Of a stretch of 64,000 nt of DNA, positions 51,132 to 59,879 are shown one piece after another; positions within the stretch are counted from its first letter, which is position 1; each line of letters begins with the position of its first letter. The notes beneath the pieces are model-generated. The model worked only from the letters and a program-made list of their open reading frames with translations, made no database searches and was not told the DNA's origin. Both the position numbers and the translations under genes were made by a program. The stretch lies in the NCBI GenBank assembly GCA_044507775.1, contig JBIQIY010000004.1:124001-188000 (forward strand). The letters run 5' to 3'. This stretch comes from Chryseosolibacter sp044507775 (GTDB lineage Bacteria; Bacteroidota; Bacteroidia; Cytophagales; Cyclobacteriaceae).

Positions 51132-53753
51132 TTATTTTAATACTTCCGCACTCTCCGCATTTTCGAACACGAAGTCCTTCTCGCTATTTACGTCTACGAA
51201 GATAACGGAGTCCTTATGCACGTTTCCAGCGAGTATTTGCTTCGACAATGCGTTCAGTATTTCGCGTTGAAGAACCCGCTTCAGCGGGCGAGCGCCGAAT
51301 TGCGGATCGAAGCCGAGTTTTGCCAGGCGCTCGCGCGCTGCTTCTGACAGGTCGAGTCTTACGCCGCTTTCGTCAAGACGCTTGCGCACCAGATCCACCT
51401 GGATATCGACAATTTTCCGGATGTCTTTTCTGCTCAGAGGCCGGAACATTATGATCTCATCGATGCGGTTCAGGAATTCAGGTCTTACAGTTTTTCTCAA
51501 AAGCGTCAGCACCTCTTCCTGCGTTTGCTCCAGTACTTCGAAATAGTTTTCATCTGTCAGCTTCTCGAAGTTCTCCTGGATGATGTTCGAACCGATGTTC
51601 GTTGTCATAATAATGATCGTGTTCTTGAAGTTGGCAACGCGGCCCTTGTTGTCCGTCAGCCTGCCGTCGTCGAGCACTTGCAGCAGAATGTTGAATACGT
51701 CCGGGTGTGCTTTTTCAATTTCATCCAGCAACACGACCGAGTATGGCTTCCTGCGCACGGCTTCTGTCAGCTGGCCACCTTCATCATAGCCCACGTATCC
51801 CGGAGGTGCACCGATGAGTCGGCTCACGCTGTGTCTCTCCTGGTACTCGCTCATATCGATCCGCACCATGGCCGTATCGTCATTGAAGAGATAGTCGGCA
51901 AGCGCTTTCGAGAGCTCGGTTTTTCCGACGCCAGTCGTTCCCATGAAAATGAAGGATCCGATGGGTCGTTTGGGGTCCTGCAGCCCGGCGCGGCTTCTGC
52001 GAACGGCATCGCTCAACAGGCGGATGGCTTCTTCCTGACCCGCCACGCGTTTGCTCAGTTCATCTTCCAGATGCAGAAGTTTTTCACGTTCACTCTGGAC
52101 CATCCTCGACACCGGGATGCCCGTCCACTTTGCCACCACTTCGGCGATATCTTCGCTGTCTACTTCCTCCTTCAACAGTGCGTGCTGGCGGTTGGCCTGG
52201 TCGGCCATTTTTTGCTGAAACTCGTTCAGGCGCTTTTCTGCTTCCACAATCTTTCCGTAGCGAATCTCGGCTACCTTGCCGTAGTCGCCCGCTTTTTCCG
52301 CCTGCTCCGCTTCGAACCTTAGCCGGTCAATATCCTCCTTTTCTTTTTGAATGCCGTGGACAACCTCCTTCTCACTCTCCCACTTTGCTTTCAATGAATT
52401 GCGTTGCTCCGAGAGTTCAGCGATATCTTTTGTCAGGATTGACTCCTTCTCTTTGTCGTCTTCTCGGCGGATAGCCTCGCGTTCAATCTCAAGTTGCATG
52501 ATCCGGCGATTCAGTTCGTCGAGTTCTTCCGGCATGGAATCCATCTCCAGGCGGAGCTTGGCAGCAGCTTCGTCCATCAGGGCGATCGCCTTGTCGGGAA
52601 GAAACCGGTCGGATATATACCGCGTGGATAGTTCCACCGCAGCGATAACTGCGTCGTCTTTGATTCGCACTCCGTGATGCAACTCATATTTTTCCTTGAT
52701 TCCTCGCAAGATAGAGATGGAGTCTTCCATGCTGGGCTCATCCACCATGACAGACTGGAAACGGCGTTCGAGCGCTTTATCTTTCTCAATGTACTTCTGG
52801 TATTCTTTCAGAGTGGTTGCTCCAATTGCATGGAGTTCGCCCCTTGCGAGAGCCGGCTTCAACAGGTTGGCTGCATCCATCGCACCCTCGCCACCGCCAC
52901 CCGCTCCAATGAGTGTATGGATTTCGTCAATGAAGAGAATGATCTGGCCTTCCGAATCGGTCACCTCTTTGATGACCGCTTTCAGACGCTCCTCAAACTC
53001 ACCTTTGTACTTCGCTCCGGCGACGAGAAGTCCCATATCCAGCGATATGATTGTTTTAGTCTTCAGGTTTTCGGGAACATCGCCGTCCACGATGCGCTGT
53101 GCAAGTCCCTCGACGATCGCCGTCTTACCCACCCCGGGTTCTCCCAACAGGATGGGGTTATTTTTCGTGCGGCGCGAAAGAATCTGCAACACGCGCCGGA
53201 TCTCTTCATCACGCCCGATTACAGGATCAATCTTGCCTTTTCGTGCAAGATCATTGAGGTTCTTTGAGTAACGCTCAAGCGACTTATATTTCGCTTCTGC
53301 GTTCTGATCGGTCACGGAAGACCCTCCTCTTAGTTCTTTGATAGCCTTTATCAAGCCGGACCTTTCAAAGCCCGCGTCCTTCATGGCTGATGAAACTTTA
53401 TCACGCGTGGCGAGAAGCGCGAGCAACAAGTGTTCTACTGCGATGAACTCATCCTTGAATTCACGCAGTTCTTTCTCTGCCTGTTGAAGAACCGTGTTGG
53501 TTGCGGACGACAGGTAAGGTTGCTGACCCGTGACGCGGGGGTAACTTTGCAGTACCTCCGACAGTTTGCTGTCAAGTAAAGGCCTGTTGACATTAAGCTT
53601 CTTCGTCAGGTACGAAATTACATTTTCGTCGGTTTCGAGTATGGCCTTCAGCAGGTGTCCGGGCTCAATTGCCTGGTGATGATTGCTCATGGCAATCTCG
53701 GCGGATTTCTGCAGGGATTCCTGCGATTTGATAGTATATTTTTCAAAGTTCAT
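51132..53753 (-). CDS. clpB: ATP-dependent protein disaggregase ClpB
   Basis: An 873-residue Hsp100 chaperone, full length. Order: Clp N-domain (about 1-145), AAA-1 (Walker A GEPGVGKT near 204, Walker B IILFIDEIHTLIGAGG), a long coiled-coil middle domain (about 400-530: LNRRIMQLEIEREAIRREDDKEKES), AAA-2 (Walker A GTTGVGKT near 606, Walker B VVLLDEIEKAHPDVFN) and a C-terminal domain with FGARPLKRVLQ. With DnaK it rescues aggregated proteins after heat stress. The ATG at 53753 starts the family's NFEKYTIKSQE; a TTG at 53780 is disfavoured. Divergent from glycogen synthase. Confidence 0.95.
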   Translation of the reverse strand: MNFEKYTIKSQESLQKSAEIAMSNHHQAIEPGHLLKAILETDENVISYLTKKLNVNRPLLDSKLSEVLQSYPRVTGQQPYLSSATNTVLQQAEKELREFKDEFIAVEHLLLALLATRDKVSSAMKDAGFERSGLIKAIKELRGGSSVTDQNAEAKYKSLERYSKNLNDLARKGKIDPVIGRDEEIRRVLQILSRRTKNNPILLGEPGVGKTAIVEGLAQRIVDGDVPENLKTKTIISLDMGLLVAGAKYKGEFEERLKAVIKEVTDSEGQIILFIDEIHTLIGAGGGGEGAMDAANLLKPALARGELHAIGATTLKEYQKYIEKDKALERRFQSVMVDEPSMEDSISILRGIKEKYELHHGVRIKDDAVIAAVELSTRYISDRFLPDKAIALMDEAAAKLRLEMDSMPEELDELNRRIMQLEIEREAIRREDDKEKESILTKDIAELSEQRNSLKAKWESEKEVVHGIQKEKEDIDRLRFEAEQAEKAGDYGKVAEIRYGKIVEAEKRLNEFQQKMADQANRQHALLKEEVDSEDIAEVVAKWTGIPVSRMVQSEREKLLHLEDELSKRVAGQEEAIRLLSDAVRRSRAGLQDPKRPIGSFIFMGTTGVGKTELSKALADYLFNDDTAMVRIDMSEYQERHSVSRLIGAPPGYVGYDEGGQLTEAVRRKPYSVVLLDEIEKAHPDVFNILLQVLDDGRLTDNKGRVANFKNTIIIMTTNIGSNIIQENFEKLTDENYFEVLEQTQEEVLTLLRKTVRPEFLNRIDEIIMFRPLSRKDIRKIVDIQVDLVRKRLDESGVRLDLSEAARERLAKLGFDPQFGARPLKRVLQREILNALSKQILAGNVHKDSVIFVDVNSEKDFVFENAESAEVLK

Positions 53754-53895
53754 AGTCGTGCTCTTGGATTGTCTCCGCAACGGTGCTACGCCGCCCTGTC
53801 GCGTCGAAATCGTGGTAAAATTTACAGACCCTGCACAAATTATACTCCACCAGGTGTGATACGCTCTTTTCCTGAAAGTTTGGCATTTAAATGCT

Positions 53896-53903
53896 TAGAT
53901 TTA
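53896..53903 (+). promoter_or_regulatory. Possible -7 element for glycogen synthase
   Basis: TAGATTTA matches TAnnTTTG except for the last base, 31 bases upstream of the ATG. A TTTG at 53879-53882 is only 13 bases away, too close for the usual spacing. Confidence 0.3.
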
Positions 53904-53934
53904 ATAGCGGTACCGGGTCAAACTGGCTTGATGT

Positions 53935-55806
53935 ATGTCAAAACGTTCAACTACTCCCTCTAATATTATCCGCCAGGAGCACCTTGTCGAGGTCTCATGG
54001 GAGGTCTGCAACCAGGTTGGCGGCATTTACACCGTGATCCGGTCCAAAGTGCCGTGTGTTATGGAGCAATGGAGCGGCCGGTATTGTCTGGTAGGCCCTT
54101 ACCTGAACAAGAATATCCATGCAGAGCTCGACCTCATGGATGACGTTCAGGATATTTTCGGGCAGGCGGCGGCGACGTTGCGAAAGAGAGGCTACCATGT
54201 TCACTACGGGGAGTGGCTTGTTACCGGTAAGCCGCGGGTTGTGCTTATCAATCCCAACGTTGTTGAAGATCAGGCGATGCAAGTCGTGAAATATTTATTG
54301 TGGAAAAATCACGGCATCGGCACCACACAGAGCAGCCCGCTTATTGACCAGGTCATCGCATTCGGCTATCTCACTAAAATGTTTTTGGATGAAGTCGCCA
54401 GGTTGGCGGCTGAAGGGCAAAAAGTGATCGCGCACTTTCACGAGTGGATGGCGAGTTTACCCATACTTGATCTAAAGCGCGACGGCAGCCCGATCAAGAC
54501 GGTATTTACAACGCATGCGACACAGCTTGGCCGCCATCTGGCCATTAACTCACCCTTCTTCTACGCGCATCTTCCATTCTTTAAGTGGCAGGATGAGGCA
54601 AAGAAGTTTGGTGTTGAAACTGAAGCGGCTATTGAATACAACAGCGCTCAATCCTGCGATTACTTCACAACGGTAAGCGAGGTAACCGCCCGCGAGTGTA
54701 AACACCTGCTGAAACGAAAGCCCGACGCTGTCTTGCCGAACGGTTTGAATATTCATCGCTACGATAGCTACGATGCCGTGCAGAGGCTGCATACGCAATA
54801 CAAGGAAGGTATCCATCAGTTTGTGATGTCGCATTTCTTCCAGTCGTACACATTCGATCTGGACAAGACAATTTACTTCTTTACATCCGGACGGTTTGAG
54901 TACAAGAACAAAGGTTTTGACCTCACGCTTGAAGCGTTGTTTCACCTCAACGAAAGGCTGAAGAGTGAAAACGCCGATGTCACCGTGGTTATGTTCTTTG
55001 TCAGCAAGCGTGAATTTCACAGCCTGATGCCGGAGGTCCTGCATTCAAAGGCCATGATGGAAGAGATCCGCCAGACCTGTGACGCGATCGTCGACCAGGT
55101 GAGAAAGCATCTTTTCCATGAGAGTACCTTCCGCGAAGACCACCGGCTCCCCGACCTGAATGAGTTCGTCGAAGAGTACTGGAAGCTGCGATACCGGCGA
55201 ACAATTCAATCGTGGAAGACGGAGAAGCTTCCGCTTGTGGTCACACACCGGCTGGTAGACGAGGAATCCGATGAGATCCTCCAATTCCTCAATAACCGTA
55301 AGCTGCTCAATGCTCCCGATGACAAAGTGAAGATTGTCTATCATCCCGATTTCATATCCGTTACGAATCCTCTCTTCGGGATGGAATATCTCCAGTTTGT
55401 GAGGGGGTGCAACCTGGGAATCTTTCCAAGTTATTACGAACCCTGGGGCTATACGCCCCTTGAGTGCATGGCCAGCGGAATTCCGTCCGTGACCAGCGAC
55501 TTGTCAGGGTTCGGCGACTATCTGCTGCGGCACATGCCCGACCACGACCAAAATGGGATGTATGTAGTGGAGCGCGGGAAACGGACTTTCGATTGGAGCG
55601 CGCGCCAGCTCGCCTCCTTCCTGTACAAGTTCCTCAGCCTGTCACGAAAAGAGCGGAGGCTCCAGCGATCGAATGTCGAGAATTATGCAGAGGGATTCGG
55701 ATGGGAAAATCTGCTCAAGCATTACGAGGCGGTGTATGAGAGGGCTGTCGCCGTTGGCGACAAGGGGGGTGGTGGCCACGAAGACACTAAGGCACGAAGG
55801 CACTAA
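53935..55806 (+). CDS. Glycogen synthase of the GT3 (eukaryote-like) family
   Basis: A 623-residue GT-B glycosyltransferase. The N-terminus LVEVSWEVCNQVGGIYTVIRSK and AHFHEWMAS, FTTHATQLGRHLA and LPNGLNIHRYD segments are those of fungal and animal glycogen synthases (GT3), not of bacterial GlgA (GT5). The catalytic E(x)7E lies in PSYYEPWGYTPLECMASGIPSV (about 500-521). The core ends near residue 600; the last ~17 residues (GDKGGGGHEDTKARRH) are encoded by a dispersed tandem repeat that has replaced or extended the native end. GT3 enzymes use UDP-glucose to extend alpha-1,4-glucan. No other glycogen gene is nearby. Confidence 0.9.
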   Translation: MSKRSTTPSNIIRQEHLVEVSWEVCNQVGGIYTVIRSKVPCVMEQWSGRYCLVGPYLNKNIHAELDLMDDVQDIFGQAAATLRKRGYHVHYGEWLVTGKPRVVLINPNVVEDQAMQVVKYLLWKNHGIGTTQSSPLIDQVIAFGYLTKMFLDEVARLAAEGQKVIAHFHEWMASLPILDLKRDGSPIKTVFTTHATQLGRHLAINSPFFYAHLPFFKWQDEAKKFGVETEAAIEYNSAQSCDYFTTVSEVTARECKHLLKRKPDAVLPNGLNIHRYDSYDAVQRLHTQYKEGIHQFVMSHFFQSYTFDLDKTIYFFTSGRFEYKNKGFDLTLEALFHLNERLKSENADVTVVMFFVSKREFHSLMPEVLHSKAMMEEIRQTCDAIVDQVRKHLFHESTFREDHRLPDLNEFVEEYWKLRYRRTIQSWKTEKLPLVVTHRLVDEESDEILQFLNNRKLLNAPDDKVKIVYHPDFISVTNPLFGMEYLQFVRGCNLGIFPSYYEPWGYTPLECMASGIPSVTSDLSGFGDYLLRHMPDHDQNGMYVVERGKRTFDWSARQLASFLYKFLSLSRKERRLQRSNVENYAEGFGWENLLKHYEAVYERAVAVGDKGGGGHEDTKARRH

Positions 55807-55816
55807 GGCACGAAGG
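55777..55816. repeat. 16-bp tandem repeat (CACGAAGRCACTAAGG) at the glycogen synthase end
   Basis: Two full units, CACGAAGACACTAAGG (55777-55792) and CACGAAGGCACTAAGG (55793-55808), plus a half unit CACGAAGG (55809-55816). The stop codon of the glycogen synthase frame is inside the array. The sequence style matches an intergenic repeat I have often seen in Bacteroidota genomes. Confidence 0.85.
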
Positions 55817-55880
55817 TATTTTTTATTGTCGTGGTTGATTGGGCAGAAGCGTGAAAGGTTCTGCAGCAGTGATAGCTAAA

Positions 55881-55953
55881 ATTCTTTGCGTCTTCGGGCC
55901 CTTTGTGGCAAAAAAAATCTTTGAGCCATGGTGTCCTGGTGTCTTTGTGTCTA
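55881..55953. repeat. Inverted relative of the 16-bp repeat next to the redoxin gene
   Basis: This segment (TTTGCGTCTTCGGGCCC, TTTGTGGCAAAAAAAATC, TGGTGTCCTGGTGTCTTTG) reads like the reverse complement of the array at 55777 with degenerate units. Together the two arms enclose about 65 bases and fill the gap between two convergent genes. Confidence 0.65.
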
Positions 55954-55958
55954 AGCGC

Positions 55959-56552
55959 TCAGGTTTTCTTTTTCAGATTGCAGCCCACAGGCCGCACTTC
56001 CGGGGTTTCAATTTTTTGGTTGGTCAGCATGATGTCGATGGCATCCCGGAGATAGTGATGGCGGACATCTGCTTCCACCTGCGCATTGTCATCGATCGCG
56101 CCGCGATAGACCACCGTAAATTTTCCGTTGTCGTTTTTCAGAAGAAATGCCTCCGGACTTTTCTTGACATTCAGACTTGCCATCAGCGACTGATTCTTGT
56201 CTGCCAGATAGGGCGTGCGGAGGTTGAGGGCCCTGGCTTTGGCAGCCATCTTATCGGGGGTTTCATTCGGCTCGCTGTGGGAATTTACCAGCAGCACCGG
56301 CACCTTGTCCTGATAGGCCCGGGAAATCTCGTCCACGCGCTTCCGGTAGTACTCGTCATAGGGGCAGCTATTACTTGTGAAGATCAACACAATGCCAGCA
56401 CAGGACGGGTATGTATCCAGTGAGACAGGCTGATCGTTGAGCACGTTTGTCAACTTGAAATCTGGTACGGCCTGCCCGGAAACTGCCGGTGATATTGCAA
56501 TCGCCAGGCAGAGCAGAACGACTCTGAGGATGTTATTCATGGGGTTTTTCAT
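55959..56552 (-). CDS. Secreted redoxin/thioredoxin-like protein
   Basis: A 197-residue exported protein of the AhpC/TSA-redoxin superfamily. The signal peptide runs to about residue 26 (SPAVSGQ). The thioredoxin fold follows with IVLIFTSNSCPYDEYYRKRVDEI, which holds a single Cys (about 63) where thioredoxins have CxxC, and PYLADKNQSLMASLNVKKSPEAFLL with the cis-Pro. A C-terminal Cys sits in RPVGCNLKKK (about 191) and may act as resolving residue. Likely a periplasmic peroxiredoxin-like or thiol protein; the substrate is unknown. It follows the phosphopantetheinyl transferase by 54 bases. Confidence 0.8.
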   Translation of the reverse strand: MKNPMNNILRVVLLCLAIAISPAVSGQAVPDFKLTNVLNDQPVSLDTYPSCAGIVLIFTSNSCPYDEYYRKRVDEISRAYQDKVPVLLVNSHSEPNETPDKMAAKARALNLRTPYLADKNQSLMASLNVKKSPEAFLLKNDNGKFTVVYRGAIDDNAQVEADVRHHYLRDAIDIMLTNQKIETPEVRPVGCNLKKKT

Positions 56553-56606
56553 GAAAGCATTTTTACGGTTGACCGGGGAAGAAAAGTGGATGAAAGGACA
56601 TATTCT

Positions 56607-57227
56607 TCAACTGGAAACAACCACGACAAAGTTATCTGCAACAATATACTCCAAAGGTATGGCTGTTGTGGTATTATTGACAAGAATCCGGCCAACTAAA
56701 TGCCCGCGTTGCTGGAGTAAAAAGGGTGAAACGAGCAGATTTCGCGATAAAATGAGATCCTTTTTTCCGTAAATCTTGATCAGGGATTCCTTTGCGCACC
56801 AATAGATACAGTGTTTGACCACATCGTTTCCCGCATCGTGAAGCTCGGATTCCGAGAGCACCCGATGTGCGATTCGCAGAAGTTTTTCCTTGGGTTGTTC
56901 GAGGTCTATTCCGACGTTTTTCGTGCGATGCGCGATGGCCGCGACATAGGGATAGGAATGGCTGAGGGAAATATGGATATCCGACCCGGCGAGATAAGGT
57001 TTGCCATAGACGTCTTTCGTCAAGCCTTGATAACGGACCCCCCATTGGCCGACGAGCGCCTGGATCAAGGCGCGTCCGGCGAGAACTTCAAGGCGCTTGA
57101 GGACGTTGGTGATTGTAGGCGAAACCTGTTCCTGCGGTAACAGGGCTGCGAGCGCCGGCTCATCTTCGTCTATCTTCCACAGTCCCCATACGGCGTCGTC
57201 AGAGGCATAGGAGCGGTCAACAGGCAT
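56607..57227 (-). CDS. 4'-phosphopantetheinyl transferase superfamily protein
   Basis: A 206-residue Sfp-like enzyme that transfers phosphopantetheine from CoA to carrier proteins. Motifs: KPYLAGSDIHISLSHSYPYVAAIAH (P1/P2 region), VGIDLE (Mg-binding Asp/Glu, about 105-110) and IYWCAKESLIKIYGKKDL (about 141-158, WxxKE). It is of two-subdomain size, so more like Sfp than AcpS. No polyketide or peptide synthase genes are nearby, so the client carrier protein (fatty acid, lysine or other) is unknown. Divergent from the WD40 gene. Confidence 0.9.
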   Translation of the reverse strand: MPVDRSYASDDAVWGLWKIDEDEPALAALLPQEQVSPTITNVLKRLEVLAGRALIQALVGQWGVRYQGLTKDVYGKPYLAGSDIHISLSHSYPYVAAIAHRTKNVGIDLEQPKEKLLRIAHRVLSESELHDAGNDVVKHCIYWCAKESLIKIYGKKDLILSRNLLVSPFLLQQRGHLVGRILVNNTTTAIPLEYIVADNFVVVVSS

Positions 57228-57353
57228 TGCTGTTCATGTTTCGGTTGATAAATTCGCGGCCGGCAAGATTTTTAACACCGTTCATGCACAGGTGGGTAAG
57301 TTATTGTTTTTCATAAACGTTCGGAAAGTTAGGATATTCGCTGCATTAAAGGG

Positions 57354-58262
57354 ATGAATCAGATACAAATCAAACGGCTACACGCTTTAACCGGCCACCG
57401 CGACGCAGTCTATACGATCTGCCGCGGCCCCGAACCTTCCCGCTTCTTTTCGGCAGCCGGGGACGGGATGATCGCCCTTTGGGATTTGTCATCACCCGAG
57501 ACCGGCGAACTCATTGCCAAACTTCCGAATTCAATTTACGCGCTGCACTATTTCGAACCGGCGGACATCCTGATCGCCGGCCACAACTACGAGGGCATAC
57601 ATTTGCTCGACTGGAAGAATAAAAAGGAGTCGGGTTCGTTGAAATTGTCGGAGGCCGCGATCTTCGATTTGCAGTCGATCGACAACCGTCTTGTCGTTGG
57701 AAGTGGCGATGGCGTGGTGACGCTGGTCGATCTGAGGAATCTCACTATCGCAAAGAAAGTGAAGGGCGGCGAAAAGAGCGCCAGGACGATTGCTATCAAC
57801 CTTACGCGCGAAGAGATTGCCGTCGGATTCAGCGATAACTTCATACGGGTTTACGACCTGGATCTAACGCTCAAGCAAGAGTGGGAAGCACACAGCAAAT
57901 CAGTGTTCACCCTGCGCTATTCTCCGGACGGCCAATGGCTTCTAAGCGGCTCGCGCGATGCTCGCCTGAAGGCCTGGAGCCTGGATGCGAACTACCAGCT
58001 TGCTGAAGAAGTGGTGGCCCACATGTACGCAATTAATCATATCCAGTTTAGCCCGGATGGCAAACATTTTGTAACTTGTAGCATGGATAAATCCATAAAG
58101 GTTTGGGATGCAAAAGCCCTGAAACTTTTAAAAGTAATTGACCGGGCCAGGCATGCGGGTCACGCCACTTCCGTAAACAAGCTCCTTTGGACTGATTACG
58201 ACCATCAGTTACTCAGTGCCAGCGACGACCGCTCAATCTCGGTCTGGCAAATCATTTTTTAA
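57354..58262 (+). CDS. WD40-repeat protein
   Basis: A 302-residue cytosolic beta-propeller without signal peptide. Seven blades of about 40 residues can be traced, with the best repeats near the end: EAHSKSVFTLRYSPDGQWLLSGSRDARLKAWSL and AHMYAINHIQFSPDGKHFVTCSMDKSIKVWDA. It is probably a protein-binding scaffold; no catalytic domain. The DivIVA-like gene begins 11 bases later, so the two may be co-expressed. Confidence 0.88.
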   Translation: MNQIQIKRLHALTGHRDAVYTICRGPEPSRFFSAAGDGMIALWDLSSPETGELIAKLPNSIYALHYFEPADILIAGHNYEGIHLLDWKNKKESGSLKLSEAAIFDLQSIDNRLVVGSGDGVVTLVDLRNLTIAKKVKGGEKSARTIAINLTREEIAVGFSDNFIRVYDLDLTLKQEWEAHSKSVFTLRYSPDGQWLLSGSRDARLKAWSLDANYQLAEEVVAHMYAINHIQFSPDGKHFVTCSMDKSIKVWDAKALKLLKVIDRARHAGHATSVNKLLWTDYDHQLLSASDDRSISVWQIIF

Positions 58263-58273
58263 ACTTCAAGATC

Positions 58274-59002
58274 ATGAGAATCACACCACTTGAAATACGG
58301 CAGAAGACATTCGAAAAGAACTTCCGCGGCTATGAAAAGGACGAAGTCAACGCGTTCCTCATGACCCTTTCGCAGGAATGGGAAAGGATTGTCGACGAAA
58401 ACAAGGAGCTGAAATTCAAGTATGAGTCCACCGAGCGGGAAATTCAGAAACTTCGCGAAGTGGAGAGCTCGCTGTACAAAACCCTGAAGACCGCGGAGGA
58501 CACCGGAGCAAGTGTCATCGAACAGGCACGCAAGGCTTCGGAATTGCATTTACGTGAGTCGCAGCTTGCGGCCGACCAGTTGGTCAATGAAGCGAAAGCC
58601 CGGGCGAAGGACACGATCGAAGAGTCTGAGATGCGGGCCCGGCAAATTATCGCCGATATGGAAGATCGCGTCAAGGGATTGATCGAGCAATACAAGAAGC
58701 TCGAATCCACACGCGACGATATGCTAAGCGAATTGAAAAGGCTTGCTTCCGAGGTTATGGAAAAGGTGGAGCGTTCGAGAACAGCAGCGCAGGCCTTTGA
58801 TCCTGATAAGCACCTCTCAACGGTACGACGGGAGGCCAAGAAGATTGCTTTTCCCAATCTCGAATATGAAAAACCGGCCGCCAGAGATGAAAAGCCCAGA
58901 GAAGAAGCACAGGAGACGCCTGAGGAAGCGCTGCAACAGCACGATGTTCCCGTCGAATCTCCCCGCAAAACCCAGAAGTCTTTTTTTGATGAGATCGGCT
59001 GA
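58274..59002 (+). CDS. DivIVA-domain coiled-coil protein
   Basis: A 242-residue protein. The N-terminal RITPLEIRQKTFEKNFRGYEKDEVNAFLMTLSQEWERIV (2-40) is the DivIVA/GpsB lipid-binding and dimerisation motif; then a long coiled coil (about 40-165) rich in Glu, Lys and Arg, and a disordered acidic tail (about 190-242) ending in KSFFDEIG. DivIVA proteins mark curved membrane at poles or septa and recruit wall-synthesis factors. Bacteroidota copies are little studied. It follows the WD40 gene and precedes folB by 42 bases. Confidence 0.88.
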   Translation: MRITPLEIRQKTFEKNFRGYEKDEVNAFLMTLSQEWERIVDENKELKFKYESTEREIQKLREVESSLYKTLKTAEDTGASVIEQARKASELHLRESQLAADQLVNEAKARAKDTIEESEMRARQIIADMEDRVKGLIEQYKKLESTRDDMLSELKRLASEVMEKVERSRTAAQAFDPDKHLSTVRREAKKIAFPNLEYEKPAARDEKPREEAQETPEEALQQHDVPVESPRKTQKSFFDEIG

Positions 59003-59044
59003 TCCGTTTCACAGACCCTTTTATTTTTTTTCCGGCTCAAATTT

Positions 59045-59416
59045 ATGAACGGAAAGATTTCCCTGGAAGGGCTCGAATTTCATGCGTTCCATGGCGTCTA
59101 TCCGCATGAGCGTGAATCGGGCAACTGGTTTGAAGTTGATATTTCAGTCGACACAAACATTCTCGAAGGTGCGGTCCAGGATGAGTTGGATAAGACGGTC
59201 AACTACGAGTTATTGTACCAGTTTGTGAAGGAAGAAATGCAGAAACCTTCCAAGCTGCTCGAGACGGTGGCGGAGCAAATCGTGGAGCGGGTGTTGCGCG
59301 ATTTACCGGAAGTACTGCAGGTAGAGTTGAAGATCGCGAAAATTAATCCGCCGATCGGAGGGAAGTGCAAAAAGGCCTCACTATGGATTCAGAAGAAGCG
59401 ATCATTACCCGGCTGA
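59045..59416 (+). CDS. folB: Dihydroneopterin aldolase
   Basis: A 123-residue tunnelling-fold enzyme converting dihydroneopterin to 6-hydroxymethyl-dihydropterin plus glycolaldehyde. Family features: GLEFHAFHGVYPHERESGNWFEVDISV (9-35, with the HGVxxxE motif), VNYELLYQFVKEEM (pterin-binding Tyr/Glu), LLETVAEQI and a catalytic Lys in INPPIGGKCKKASLWI. It supplies folate synthesis upstream of folP, which is 49 kb away in this window. Its last 12 bases overlap the convergent A-type carrier gene. Confidence 0.92.
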   Translation: MNGKISLEGLEFHAFHGVYPHERESGNWFEVDISVDTNILEGAVQDELDKTVNYELLYQFVKEEMQKPSKLLETVAEQIVERVLRDLPEVLQVELKIAKINPPIGGKCKKASLWIQKKRSLPG

Positions 59417-59719
59417 CGAGCTTTCTTCAATAAACGTAAAGCCACGACCATCTGCCTCATCGATAAAATCCACTTGCTTTCCAATGAGATAGAGGGTGTG
59501 CTTCTTGTCAATATAAACGGTGATCCCATTGATATCATAGGCCAGGTCGCTTTCTTTCTTCTTGTCGAACCCGATCATGAATCCCATGCCCCCGCAACCG
59601 CCACCTTTTATTCCCACGCGCAAGCCGTAGTCGGCCGGAATGCCCTTTCTTGTCATGATATCCCGGATCTCGCGGCAGGCGCGCTCCGAAATAGTGATGG
59701 GACGAATGTTATCAACCAT
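59405..59719 (-). CDS. HesB/IscA-like A-type iron-sulfur carrier lacking the C-terminal CxC
   Basis: A 104-residue protein of the HesB/IscA fold: ITISERACREIRDIMTRKG, YGLRVGIKGGGCGGMGFMIGFD (first conserved Cys at about 42), DINGITVYIDKKHTLYLIGKQVDFID and GRGFTFIEE. Canonical IscA/SufA/ErpA end in a CGCG motif with two more cluster-binding Cys; here the tail EESSSAG has none. It might bind a cluster with other residues, bind iron, or have lost the carrier function. The start is ATG at 59719. Confidence 0.85.
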   Translation of the reverse strand: MVDNIRPITISERACREIRDIMTRKGIPADYGLRVGIKGGGCGGMGFMIGFDKKKESDLAYDINGITVYIDKKHTLYLIGKQVDFIDEADGRGFTFIEESSSAG

Positions 59720-59879
59720 GTGCGTAATTGTGACCTGAATGTCGTTTACTTAAGCCTTTTTTTACCACACCTTAATCCCCTCCTAAAGGAGAAGAAATAA
59801 AGGGAGCTTAGGCAGACGACATGGAATTGTGATCTAAAATTATTTAATTTCAAAACACTTTTGATGTTTAATAGATTCT

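Noticed and set aside
55777..55816. Possible CRISPR array
   Set aside because: The units are 16 bases long, abut without spacers and number only two and a half.
59780..59791. Hairpin CTCC TAAA GGAG as a terminator
   Set aside because: The stem has only four pairs and no T-run, so it is below what I would call a terminator.
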